Below are positions 7,341 to 12,761 of a stretch of 15,216 nt of DNA, one piece after another. This stretch comes from Desulfurococcales archaeon ex4484_204 (GTDB taxonomy: Archaea > Thermoproteota > Thermoprotei_A > Sulfolobales > NBVN01), in NCBI GenBank assembly GCA_002255065.1, contig NJEF01000022.1, positions 1-15,216 on the forward strand, in the 5' to 3' direction. Each line of letters opens with the position of its first letter. Position 1 is the first letter of the stretch. The translations under genes were made by a program, and so were the position numbers. Below the pieces are notes generated by a model. That model saw nothing but the letters and a program-made list of their open reading frames with translations, was not told where the DNA came from and ran no database searches.

Positions 7341-8218
7341 GTATTAAGGCATTACCCAAAAAGAAGTACGTCCTCCCAGGAAACGCTGCATGCCCTGGAT
7401 GCCCGGAGGCGATCGGGTTAAAGTACGTGGGTATGGCTTTAGGTGATAGAGCTATCCTTGTTATACCTGCTGGCTGCACCTCAGTTATTCAAGGGCTTGC
7501 ACCGGGGTCAGGGCTATCGTTCCCTATAGCTAACGTGCCGTTCGCCTCATCGGATGCTGTTGCTGCTGGTCTATCCGCAGCTATCGATGCTAGAGGGGAG
7601 GATGGGGTTATAGTCGTTTGGGCCGGGGATGGGGGGACGGCGGATATAGGTTTCGCTACCCTCTCAGGAGCTGCTGAGAGGGGTGATAATGTAATCCACG
7701 TATGCGTTGATAACGAGGCATATATGAATACCGGGATTCAGAGGTCGTCGCTGACACCTTACGGTGCGTGGACCACGACTACGTGGACAGGGAAGAGGGA
7801 GGGTAAGAAGGAGATGCCCTTAATAATGCTCATGCATAGGGTGCCCTACGTAGCTACAGCAAGTATTGCTTACCCAACGGACTTCATAGAGAAGTTAAGG
7901 CGTGCTGCAGATATGAAGGGCTTTAAATACATACACCTCCACGCACCATGCCCTGTAGGGTGGAGGTTTAACCCCTCGAAAACCGTTGAGGTCGCTAGGC
8001 TAGCTGTTCAGACAGGGATGTGGATCCTTTTTGAAGCTATTAACGGGAGGGTGAGGATAAGCCCGTTTAGCCTGCCCTACAAGGATAGGAAGAGGAGGAA
8101 GCCTTTAGAGGACTATCTAAAGGTTCAAGGTAGGTTTAGAGGTATTGGTAGAGAGGATATAGAGCGTATTAAGTCTATGATCGATGATGCGTGGAATACC
8201 CTGCTAAAGTTCACTTAA
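7328..8218 (+). CDS. porB: 2-oxoacid:ferredoxin oxidoreductase beta subunit
   Basis: This is the thiamine-pyrophosphate- and proximal [4Fe-4S]-binding subunit. The four cluster cysteines are visible: CPGC near residue 22, GCTSV near 49, and APCPVGW near 207-213. The Mg-TPP motif is GDGGTADIGFATLSGAAERGDNV followed by VDNEAYMNTG, whose asparagine corresponds to the catalytic-site residue of POR. Length of 296 residues is normal (290-330). Two adjacent GTG codons (7328, 7331) could start it; the second lies four bases after GGTGGTGAG. It is the last gene of the operon and its 3' end overlaps the oppositely oriented Sec61-beta gene by 8 bases. With porG, porD and porA it makes a complete four-subunit enzyme. 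Confidence 0.95.
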   Translation: MVALSIKALPKKKYVLPGNAACPGCPEAIGLKYVGMALGDRAILVIPAGCTSVIQGLAPGSGLSFPIANVPFASSDAVAAGLSAAIDARGEDGVIVVWAGDGGTADIGFATLSGAAERGDNVIHVCVDNEAYMNTGIQRSSLTPYGAWTTTTWTGKREGKKEMPLIMLMHRVPYVATASIAYPTDFIEKLRRAADMKGFKYIHLHAPCPVGWRFNPSKTVEVARLAVQTGMWILFEAINGRVRISPFSLPYKDRKRRKPLEDYLKVQGRFRGIGREDIERIKSMIDDAWNTLLKFT

Positions 8219-8378
8219 AGATTATGTTAAGTACTGCAGCCATTACCGATATCGCTATCCCAACGATTATAACCATTATCGGTGAGATCTTAACCTTCGC
8301 CTCAACGTCTTCAAAGAACCTAACCAGGCCCGCTGCGGTTAGGGGGCCCTCACTCCTTCTCCTCCTCCTAGGGGGCAT
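8211..8378 (-). CDS. secG: Sec61-beta (SecG-like) subunit of the protein translocase
   Basis: This 55-residue minus-strand gene encodes the small tail-anchored subunit of the archaeal Sec61 (SecYE-beta) translocon. It begins MPPRRRRRSEGPLTAAGLVRF, the basic N-terminus and A-G-L-V-R-F/Y motif diagnostic of archaeal Sec61-beta. An acidic FFEDVEAKVKISP linker and one C-terminal membrane segment (about residues 34-53, MVIIVGIAISVMAAVLNIIF) follow. The ATG at 8378 lies five bases after GGTGATC, an extended match to the archaeal 16S tail. It ends inside the last codons of porB on the other strand (8-base convergent overlap). Length is normal (50-60). The opposite plus-strand frame here (from 8191) is a shadow. 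Confidence 0.93.
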   Translation of the reverse strand: MPPRRRRRSEGPLTAAGLVRFFEDVEAKVKISPIMVIIVGIAISVMAAVLNIIFK

Positions 8379-8407
8379 CAGATCACCAATTCATAGTATG
8401 TATAGAG

Positions 8408-8421
8408 GGTTTAAAAATAAT
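8408..8421. promoter_or_regulatory. AT-rich element possibly serving both secG and the mazG-like gene
   Basis: GGTTTAAAAATAAT lies in the 71-base gap between two divergent genes. Read on the minus strand, ATTTTTAAAC is TATA-like and would start transcription near 8389, just before the Sec61-beta ribosome-binding site. Read on the plus strand, TTTAAAAATA would start near 8441, ahead of ATG 8450. Sharing is inferred. Confidence 0.35.
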
Positions 8422-8449
8422 TGAAAGCTAGTTCTATGAAGGGTGTGAA

Positions 8450-8713
8450 ATGGTTTCAATAACTGAGGCGCAGGAGTTGATGAGGAAGTACTACTACCAC
8501 AGGGATAGCGCTAGAGGTCTCTACGCTACATTCACATGGTTTGTTGAAGAGGTTGGGGAGCTAGCTGATGCAATACTATCAAATAACCTAGGTTTAGTAG
8601 AGGAGGAGGTAGCTGATGTACTGGCATGGCTACTCTCTATAGCTAACCTTCTTAACATAGACGCTGAAGAGGCTTTTAAAAGGAAGTACCTAAGCCCTAA
8701 ACCTCCTCAGTAG
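8450..8713 (+). CDS. MazG-like nucleotide pyrophosphohydrolase
   Basis: This 87-residue protein is a single-domain, all-alpha MazG-type NTP pyrophosphohydrolase, a house-cleaning enzyme that hydrolyses (d)NTPs to NMP and pyrophosphate. Metal-binding motifs are EEVGELADAI (residues 33-42) and EEEVADVLAWLLSIANLLNI (51-70), matching the family's EExxE and ExxD. YATFTWFVEEVGEL is typical of small archaeal members. Archaeal homologues often end with a CPxC segment; here the C-terminus is KYLSPKPPQ without cysteine. It starts at ATG 8450, with GGGTGTG 3-4 bases upstream. It stands alone, divergent from secG, and its stop is 22 bases before the first ORB-like repeat. Substrate unknown. Confidence 0.85.
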   Translation: MVSITEAQELMRKYYYHRDSARGLYATFTWFVEEVGELADAILSNNLGLVEEEVADVLAWLLSIANLLNIDAEEAFKRKYLSPKPPQ

Positions 8714-8716
8714 TTT

Positions 8717-8736
8717 AGTGGGATTAAAAACCCACT
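8717..8736 (+). terminator. Stem-loop just after the mazG-like gene
   Basis: A perfect 6-bp stem, AGTGGG and CCCACT, surrounds the loop ATTAAAAA, four bases after the stop codon. No T-run follows, so it is not a classical terminator. It may end the mazG transcript or be part of the repeat-rich region; its right arm abuts ORB-like repeat A. Confidence 0.35.
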
Positions 8737-8756
8737 CCAAAGGAAGCAGAGGGGTC
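8736..8756 (+). repeat. ORB-like repeat A
   Basis: It reads TCCAAAGGAAGCAGAGGGG followed by TC. The TCCA-AAGGAA half and terminal GGGG match the ORB layout I recall from Aeropyrum. It is identical to copy C at 16 of 21 positions. Its G-string points towards copy B. Confidence 0.62.
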
Positions 8757-8797
8757 ACCTTAAGGCTTCAGACAATGAACTAGTATCGATAAATACT

Positions 8798-8818
8798 GAC
8801 CCCCTAACTTCTTGTCCA
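8798..8818 (-). repeat. ORB-like repeat B (inverted copy)
   Basis: On the minus strand it reads TGGACAAGAAGTTAGGGGG then TC. The 14 bases GAAGTTAGGGGGTC are identical to copy C, forming a long inverted pair around the AT-rich block. Its TCC-side dyad is degenerate. Confidence 0.6.
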
Positions 8819-8823
8819 GAATT

Positions 8824-8935
8824 CCTAGAGAATTAAATTAATGATAGTACTATATTAGCTAGATGTATTTGTAAATATTTATAAATAATTATACAAACAA
8901 TTTATATAAATAGTCTAGGTTCTAAACTTACATTA
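8824..8935. other. AT-rich block between inverted repeats (possible duplex-unwinding element)
   Basis: Only about 20 of the 110 bases from 8821 to 8930 are G or C, in a window that is otherwise near half GC. It holds tracts such as AATATTTATAAATAATTATA and an imperfect palindrome at 8869-8896 with arms TTGTA and TACAA. In known origins such a block is the initial melting site; here that role is inferred. Confidence 0.55.
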
Positions 8936-8947
8936 CACTGTTACTAT

Positions 8948-8968
8948 TCCAGAGGAAGTTAGGGGGTC
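8948..8968 (+). repeat. ORB-like repeat C
   Basis: It reads TCCAGAGGAAGTTAGGGGG then TC, preceded by T, giving a TTCC-AGA-GGAA dyad followed by a G5 string. This is the best ORB match in the region and the inverted partner of copy B. Confidence 0.65.
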
Positions 8969-9026
8969 CGGGACTTCATACTAAGCTCTGTGTATAAACT
9001 CTGTGGAAAGTGGGATATATGTGGGA

Positions 9027-9047
9027 TGCACAAGAAATTGAGGGGTT
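9027..9047 (+). repeat. ORB-like repeat E
   Basis: It reads TGCACAAGAAATTGAGGGG then TT, matching copy B at 16 of 21 positions. Its last two bases overlap the stop codon of tiaS on the other strand. A weaker ORB-like string, CTCTGTGGAAAGTGGG, lies at 8999-9014 with shorter spacing. Confidence 0.5.
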
Positions 9048-10386
9048 ACCTAAACCACGCACCCTTAGGTCTTGTCATGGAGCAGAGCTTCTCCCTACCA
9101 TACCTTCTCAACGGTTTTACTAGGTGTTTAATAGCGCTGTCCTTCGGGATGTAGTGACCCCTTAACTGGTCTCTCCTAATAACGATGACCTCCTTCTCAG
9201 CGTTTAACGTTCTAAACCCGCACTTCACGCACTTCCACCCCTTACCCCTCCCTGCCGACTTCATCCTAGCTCCGCATACTGAGCACCTAGGGTTTATGTA
9301 CTTAACCAGGTTAACGGGGTTAACGAACATTTTCTCCACGTGGAGTACTACACCTATACCGCTCCAGTGTTTAAACACCCCGCAAGCCCTAACCTCGTCA
9401 CCGCTAATTAGCTCTCTAGACACGGACGTCATACAGGTCTCCCTAAACACGACAGCCCTCACCGAACAGCCCCCATCGCTAATAGTTAGCATGACATCGC
9501 CTCCACGCAATACCCTAGGTTTACCAGTAACCCTACCTTCAACGCAGCCCGCCTGGTAAGGCCTTACATCGCTAACACTCCTTAAGATAGAGTGGTGGGG
9601 GTTAGCCCCCTGGTTAGTCCTGAAAATAACCCACCCACTCACGTCCTCACATATATCGACGCTCCTCAACGCATCAACTAAGGTTAGGGGGTCCTCACCT
9701 CTAATACCTAGCAGTACGGGGTCAGGCCCGTGAGGGCTCACCAATGCCCTCCCCCTCTCGTAATCGTAATTTAGGAATGTGTACTCCATATACTTCTGAT
9801 CCATGATCTTAATAGACCCCTCATCTACACACCTAGTAGGGTTCACAGTGTTATCCCAGCTCCTATAAACTATGAGCTCGTACGTGCAGTCCTCATTTAC
9901 TAAGCCCCCAATGCTAGCTAGCGCACCTATGACACCCCTACTAACACCTAGTGGTAGTATCACCCTATCCTCTAACTCAGAAATAGCCCTGGTAAGGAAG
10001 TCCCTATGGACGTAATCAGTTAACGCCTTAAGATACATTCTCCTAAGCACGTTAGGGACCTCACTACCCAGATAGATGGCTATACCGGGTTGCGAATTAC
10101 CTCCTAACAGCTTTAAGTAATTCTTAACGATCGAGGTCACAGTCCTCACTAAGTTATCGATATTAGAGACAGCAGTTCTAACGCGTAAGACGACAGCGCC
10201 GTTGCCCCTAGTTTTGAACGGTATTGCCGGGTTAAGCCTTACTAGGTTGGGATAGTCGATGAACTCCAGATCTTGGCCGAACCTGCTTACTAACCCCTTA
10301 AGTACGAGGTATGAGGCGTGAGTAGTGCACCCCCCGAAGGGAGAGTCAACGCTATCGAGCCCTATATGTACATTAATTAAAACCAT
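9046..10386 (-). CDS. tiaS: tRNA(Ile2) 2-agmatinylcytidine synthetase TiaS
   Basis: TiaS uses ATP and agmatine to convert C34 of the CAU anticodon of tRNA-Ile2 to agmatidine, so that it reads AUA instead of AUG; it is archaea-specific and essential. The 446-residue product has the N-terminal signature HIGLDSVDSPFGGCTTHAS (residues 7-25), the conserved nucleotide/Mg-binding motif of the family. A ferredoxin-like/kinase core follows, with SPHGPDPVLLGIRGED and FRTNQGANPHH. Next comes an OB-fold (about 275-365) and a C-terminal zinc ribbon CSVCGARMKSAGRGKGWKC-VKCG (368-390). Length is normal (420-460). It starts at ATG 10386 without an evident ribosome-binding site and is only 31 bases downstream of the RAM-domain gene on the same strand, so the two are probably co-transcribed. 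Confidence 0.92.
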   Translation of the reverse strand: MVLINVHIGLDSVDSPFGGCTTHASYLVLKGLVSRFGQDLEFIDYPNLVRLNPAIPFKTRGNGAVVLRVRTAVSNIDNLVRTVTSIVKNYLKLLGGNSQPGIAIYLGSEVPNVLRRMYLKALTDYVHRDFLTRAISELEDRVILPLGVSRGVIGALASIGGLVNEDCTYELIVYRSWDNTVNPTRCVDEGSIKIMDQKYMEYTFLNYDYERGRALVSPHGPDPVLLGIRGEDPLTLVDALRSVDICEDVSGWVIFRTNQGANPHHSILRSVSDVRPYQAGCVEGRVTGKPRVLRGGDVMLTISDGGCSVRAVVFRETCMTSVSRELISGDEVRACGVFKHWSGIGVVLHVEKMFVNPVNLVKYINPRCSVCGARMKSAGRGKGWKCVKCGFRTLNAEKEVIVIRRDQLRGHYIPKDSAIKHLVKPLRRYGREKLCSMTRPKGAWFR

Positions 10387-10417
10387 TATTTGTTAACCGT
10401 GGTAGGGTGGGCAGTAG

Positions 10418-10666
10418 CTACTTAACGAACTTCTTCCCCTCAACAACGATCATCGTGAGCGTCGACCTTACCTTAGGTATCTTCCTTATCTTACTCGATA
10501 TGATCTCCTTCAACGCCTCAGTAGTTGAAGCCTGAACCTTAGCCACTATGTCGTAGACCCCATAGACTATGTATGCCTCAACAACACCGTCAATGCTTCC
10601 TAGGGTATTGAGGACCTCCTCCTCAGTCCCTATATCCGTGTTTAAGAGAACCACAGCTTCAGGCAT
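10418..10666 (-). CDS. Stand-alone Lrp/AsnC-type RAM (ligand-binding) domain protein
   Basis: This 82-residue protein consists only of the RAM/AsnC effector-binding domain (beta-alpha-beta-beta-alpha-beta) and lacks the DNA-binding helix-turn-helix. Typical features are the opening AVVLLNTDIGTEEEVLNTLGSIDGV, the turn EAYIVYGVYDIVAKVQ with the glycine that shapes the ligand pocket, and KIRKIPKVRSTLTMIV. Such stand-alone domains form ring-shaped oligomers that bind amino acids or modulate full-length Lrp proteins; its ligand is unknown. It starts at ATG 10666, with GGTAGGGG upstream. It is probably the first gene of a two-gene operon with tiaS and divergent from tsr3. Confidence 0.88.
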   Translation of the reverse strand: MPEAVVLLNTDIGTEEEVLNTLGSIDGVVEAYIVYGVYDIVAKVQASTTEALKEIISSKIRKIPKVRSTLTMIVVEGKKFVK

Positions 10667-10695
10667 TTACTACCCCTACCTAATTGGTCAGGTCA

Positions 10696-10712
10696 CGCTA
10701 TATAAATTTTAA
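10696..10712. promoter_or_regulatory. TATA-rich promoter region between the RAM-domain gene and tsr3
   Basis: CGCTATATAAATTTTAA holds a minus-strand box TTTATATAGC, about 26 bases before a start site near 10676 and 10 bases ahead of the RAM-gene ATG. It also holds a plus-strand box TATATAAATT that would fire near 10730, ahead of tsr3 GTG 10748 and its GAGGGAGTG site. Confidence 0.5.
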
Positions 10713-10747
10713 CTTACTTACCCAAAGCCTATGAGGGAGTGCCTTAA

Positions 10748-11299
10748 GTGGCTAGCGGTTGTGAGGGCGTAAGGATATACGTTATAAGGGTTAAGGGGGA
10801 CGACCCAAAGAAGTCCACAGCTCTAAAGCTAGTTAGGCTGGGTTTAGCTAGAAGGATAGGTATATTTGAGAGACTCCCCAGGCATTCAGTACTACTAAAT
10901 CCGTTTGTCAAGAGGCTTCTATCCCCCAGCGATAACGTTAACGTAAGGAGAGGCGGTATAGCCGTTCTAGACACCTCGTGGAACCTAGGGCTTGCAGCTC
11001 TTAAGAGGGTGTTTAGGGAGGTACGGGGAGGGGTTCATAGAGCCCTCCCAGCCCTCTTCGCCGCTAACCCTATAAACTATGGAATAGCTATGAAGCTCAG
11101 CAGTGCTGAAGCTATAGCTTCAGCACTCTACATAACCGGGTTAAGGGAGTGTGCTCTAGAAGTTCTAAGCAAGTTTAAGTGGGGAGAGACCTTCCTAACC
11201 CTCAATAAATCCCTGCTAAACGCCTACGCCAGCGCGCTTAGCTACGAAGACGTTGTCAGCATACATGAAGGCATATTGGAGAAGGTTAATGAGGCTTAA
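10748..11299 (+). CDS. tsr3: Tsr3: 16S rRNA aminocarboxypropyltransferase
   Basis: Tsr3 transfers the aminocarboxypropyl group of S-adenosylmethionine to a modified uridine in helix 31 of small-subunit rRNA during late ribosome maturation. The 183-residue product carries the N-terminal RLI-like part (DDPKKSTALKLVRLGLARRI) and the DUF367 core. The core includes AVLDTSWNLGLAALKRVF, RALPALFAANPINYGIAMKLSSAEAIASALYITG and FKWGETFLTLNKSLLNAY, all family hallmarks. Length is normal (165-200). It starts at GTG 10748, directly after an in-frame TAA, with GAGGGAGTG 7 bases upstream. The usual VLDCSW is VLDTSW here. Its stop lies 8 bases from the 3' end of the oppositely oriented RNase P RNA gene. Confidence 0.92.
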   Translation: MASGCEGVRIYVIRVKGDDPKKSTALKLVRLGLARRIGIFERLPRHSVLLNPFVKRLLSPSDNVNVRRGGIAVLDTSWNLGLAALKRVFREVRGGVHRALPALFAANPINYGIAMKLSSAEAIASALYITGLRECALEVLSKFKWGETFLTLNKSLLNAYASALSYEDVVSIHEGILEKVNEA

Positions 11300-11307
11300 C
11301 AGCGTTA

Positions 11308-11636
11308 GGGCCCGGTGCCAGCTATAGCCCGCCTTCTGTACTACGGCGGCATTGGACTCTGCGGCCTACCCGCACCTCACGCGGCCCTCATCGGTGCTGC
11401 TTGGCCTTGCTCCCGGGAGGACGGCCGTTTCAACGCATCCACCACCATACATCAGCGGGTTACTGACTACCTGTTACCAGGTAGTCCTCACCGCGTCATC
11501 GACATAGGGTGGCGGCCGTTTCGTTTCTGTGCCGTTGCCACGGATCTCCCCGTACCCCTTACGGGGTTCCCGTGCCGCGCGGAGGGCGGAGCTTCCTCAG
11601 GGCCTACCCCCGTAGCCGCCAGCCAGCTCCGGGCCC
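11308..11636 (-). ncRNA. rnpB: RNase P RNA
   Basis: This is the catalytic RNA of RNase P, which removes tRNA 5' leaders. On the minus strand GGGCCCGG (11629-11636) pairs with CCGGGCCC (11308-11315) to form P1, extended by further base pairs. Conserved region I is GAGGAAGCTCCGCC (complement of 11585-11598), whose CCGCC pairs with GGCGG of ACAGAAGGCGGGCTATAG (complement of 11322-11339) to form P4. The archaeal/bacterial GCAAGGCCAAGC lies at 11399-11410 and ACAGAAACGAAACGG at 11516-11530. The hairpin GACTACCTGGTAACAGGTAGTC is the P12 candidate. The length of about 329 nt is full-size, unlike the reduced RNase P RNA of Pyrobaculum relatives. Ends are set at P1 and are accurate to a few bases. An accidental plus-strand open frame (11315-11680) covers it. 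Confidence 0.94.
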
Positions 11637-11657
11637 AAATAACATGCTGCTTTAAGG

Positions 11658-11670
11658 GATTATTAAGTCG
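11658..11670 (-). promoter_or_regulatory. Candidate TATA box of the RNase P RNA gene
   Basis: On the minus strand GACTTAATAATCC lies with its centre near 11664, about 26 bases before the predicted RNA 5' end at 11636-11638. Confidence 0.4.
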
Positions 11671-11698
11671 ATCATATTAAGGCTTAAAACCTTGTAAA

Positions 11699-11708
11699 GT
11701 ATTTAAGT
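11699..11708 (+). promoter_or_regulatory. Candidate TATA box of tRNA-Ala
   Basis: GTATTTAAGT is centred about 22 bases before the mature tRNA 5' end, consistent with a very short or absent 5' leader. Confidence 0.4.
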
Positions 11709-11724
11709 TATACGAGTGTGCGGT

Positions 11725-11801
11725 GGGCCGGTAGCTCAGCCTGGAAGAGCACGCGGCTTGCACCCGCGAGGCCCCGGGTTCAAATCCCGGCCGGTCCACC
11801 A
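11725..11801 (+). tRNA. tRNA-Ala (anticodon UGC), CCA encoded
   Basis: The cloverleaf folds fully: acceptor GGGCCGG with CCGGTCC, D stem GCTC/GAGC, anticodon stem CGCGG/CCGCG around loop CTTGCAC, variable AGGCC, T stem CCGGG/CCCGG with loop TTCAAAT, discriminator A, and encoded CCA. The anticodon TGC reads GCN alanine codons. Position 3-70 is the G-U wobble that is the main identity element for alanyl-tRNA synthetase. There is no intron. Confidence 0.97.
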
Positions 11802-11812
11802 CCCAAAACCTT

Positions 11813-11842
11813 AAAGTAGGACTCCTTATCTACTTTTATTTC
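11813..11842 (+). terminator. Possible terminator hairpin after tRNA-Ala
   Basis: AAAGTAG (11813-11819) pairs perfectly with CTACTTT (11830-11836), and the T-rich TTATTTCC follows. It lies 11 bases after the tRNA. The T-rich part may instead belong to the promoter of the next gene. Confidence 0.3.
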
Positions 11843-11872
11843 CTAGACCAATATAGGAGCCGGGTATGTTTA

Positions 11873-12724
11873 ATGTCAAGGCTTAAATCAGCTGTTGAGC
11901 CTGAAGACATTACCGGTAAGCAGTATCACGTAGGCCTTAAGCCGGGAGATATCCCAAAGTTCGTGCTTCTCCCCGGGGATCCGGAAAGGGTTCCCAGGAT
12001 AGCTAAGTATTGGGAGGAGAGGAGGGAGATTTCTAAGCACCGTGAATACGTTACGTATGTAGGGAGGTATAAGGGTGTTCCCATAGCATCCACATCAACG
12101 GGCATTGGGGGGCCGGCAACAGCTATAGCTATCGAGGAGCTGTTAAGGGTTGGGGCAACCACGTTTATCCGCGTCGGGACTACTGGGGCGCTTCAAGACT
12201 TTATAAGGCTAGGGGACATTATAATAAGCACGGCAGCGGTGAGGTATGACGGGACCAGCAAGATCTACGTGGACGTCGAGTATCCCGCGGTAGCAAGCTA
12301 CGAGGTCGTTATGGCGTTAATCGAGGCAGCCGAGTCATTGGGCGTGCCCTACCACGTAGGCATAACGGCTAGTAGTGATAGCTTCTACATAGGGCAGGGG
12401 AGGCCGGGCTATAAGGGCTACTTACCGAGCAGGTGGAGAAAGGTGGAGAAGAGGCTTGCGGAATTAAACGTCCTAAACTTCGAGATGGAGGCCGCAACCC
12501 TATTTACGCTAGCGAACATCTATGGTGTAAGGGCTGGCGCTGCATGTGCTGCCATAGCTAATAGAGCTACTAACGAATTCATTCCGGATATAGGTGTTGA
12601 GGACGCGATCCGCGTAGCTAATGAGGCCGTTAGAGTGCTTAACGAATGGGACCAGGTTAAGAAGAGGAGGGGCTCTAAGTACCTATCCCTGAAAATGATC
12701 GTTAATGAGCTGGGAAAGGGGTGA
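11873..12724 (+). CDS. udp: Uridine phosphorylase (nucleoside phosphorylase family I)
   Basis: The 283-residue product matches uridine phosphorylase, which splits uridine with phosphate into uracil and ribose-1-phosphate in pyrimidine salvage. Phosphate-site residues are visible in LLPGDPERV (residues 32-40) and FIRVGTTGALQ (98-108). STGIGGPATAIAIEELL (75-91) is the family signature. SSDSFYIGQGR (167-177) carries the glutamine and arginine that select uracil in the E. coli enzyme, and NFEMEAATLFTLA (202-214) provides the ribose-binding glutamate and methionine. It starts at ATG 11873; a T-rich TATA-like CTTTTATTT centred near 11837 suggests a leader of about 10 bases. It is a little longer than E. 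coli Udp (253) through an N-terminal extension. Purine nucleoside phosphorylase activity cannot be excluded, but the Q/R pair favours uridine. Confidence 0.9.
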   Translation: MSRLKSAVEPEDITGKQYHVGLKPGDIPKFVLLPGDPERVPRIAKYWEERREISKHREYVTYVGRYKGVPIASTSTGIGGPATAIAIEELLRVGATTFIRVGTTGALQDFIRLGDIIISTAAVRYDGTSKIYVDVEYPAVASYEVVMALIEAAESLGVPYHVGITASSDSFYIGQGRPGYKGYLPSRWRKVEKRLAELNVLNFEMEAATLFTLANIYGVRAGAACAAIANRATNEFIPDIGVEDAIRVANEAVRVLNEWDQVKKRRGSKYLSLKMIVNELGKG

Positions 12725-12761
12725 CTGCCGGAAGGCCCCTCTCTTAGCATAGGTGGCGTTA

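Larger units (their letters stand above)
8735..9047. other. Candidate archaeal replication origin (ORB-like repeats flanking an AT-rich region)
   Basis: The 332-base gap between the convergent mazG-like and tiaS genes contains no gene. It holds four 21-bp repeats sharing the pattern T-N2-A-N-A-N-GAA-R-N4-GGGGT-Y: A (+) at 8736, B (-) at 8798, C (+) at 8948 and E (+) at 9027. Copies B and C are inverted around an AT-rich block (about 82% AT over 8821-8930, about 90% over 8861-8910). From memory, archaeal origin recognition boxes bound by Orc1/Cdc6 have a TCCAnAGGAAA-type dyad followed by a G-string, often flanking an AT-rich unwinding region; copies A and C fit this closely. No cdc6/orc1 gene is in the window, and origin activity is inferred. 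Confidence 0.68.

Noticed and set aside
8191..8424. Plus-strand frame of 77 codons with hydrophobic stretches
   Set aside because: It is the shadow of the minus-strand Sec61-beta gene, which has a diagnostic N-terminus and a good ribosome-binding site.
8999..9014. Fifth ORB-like copy, CTCTGTGGAAAGTGGG
   Set aside because: The spacing between the GGAA part and the G-string is shorter than in the other four and only three Gs are present; mentioned but not counted.
8735..9047. CRISPR array
   Set aside because: Only four imperfect repeats, in both orientations and with irregular spacing (41, 129 and 58 bases); no cas genes nearby.
9185..9559. Plus-strand open frame of 124 codons
   Set aside because: It is antisense to the OB-fold and zinc-ribbon part of tiaS, with proline/threonine/leucine-rich shadow composition and no recognisable motif.
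11315..11680. Open plus-strand frame of 121 codons
   Set aside because: It lies over the RNase P RNA, whose conserved regions and P1/P4 pairings are clear on the other strand; the peptide resembles no protein and the openness follows from the GC-rich RNA.
11725..11801. Integrase attachment site at the tRNA-Ala gene
   Set aside because: No integrase gene and no second copy of the tRNA 3' end were seen in the window.
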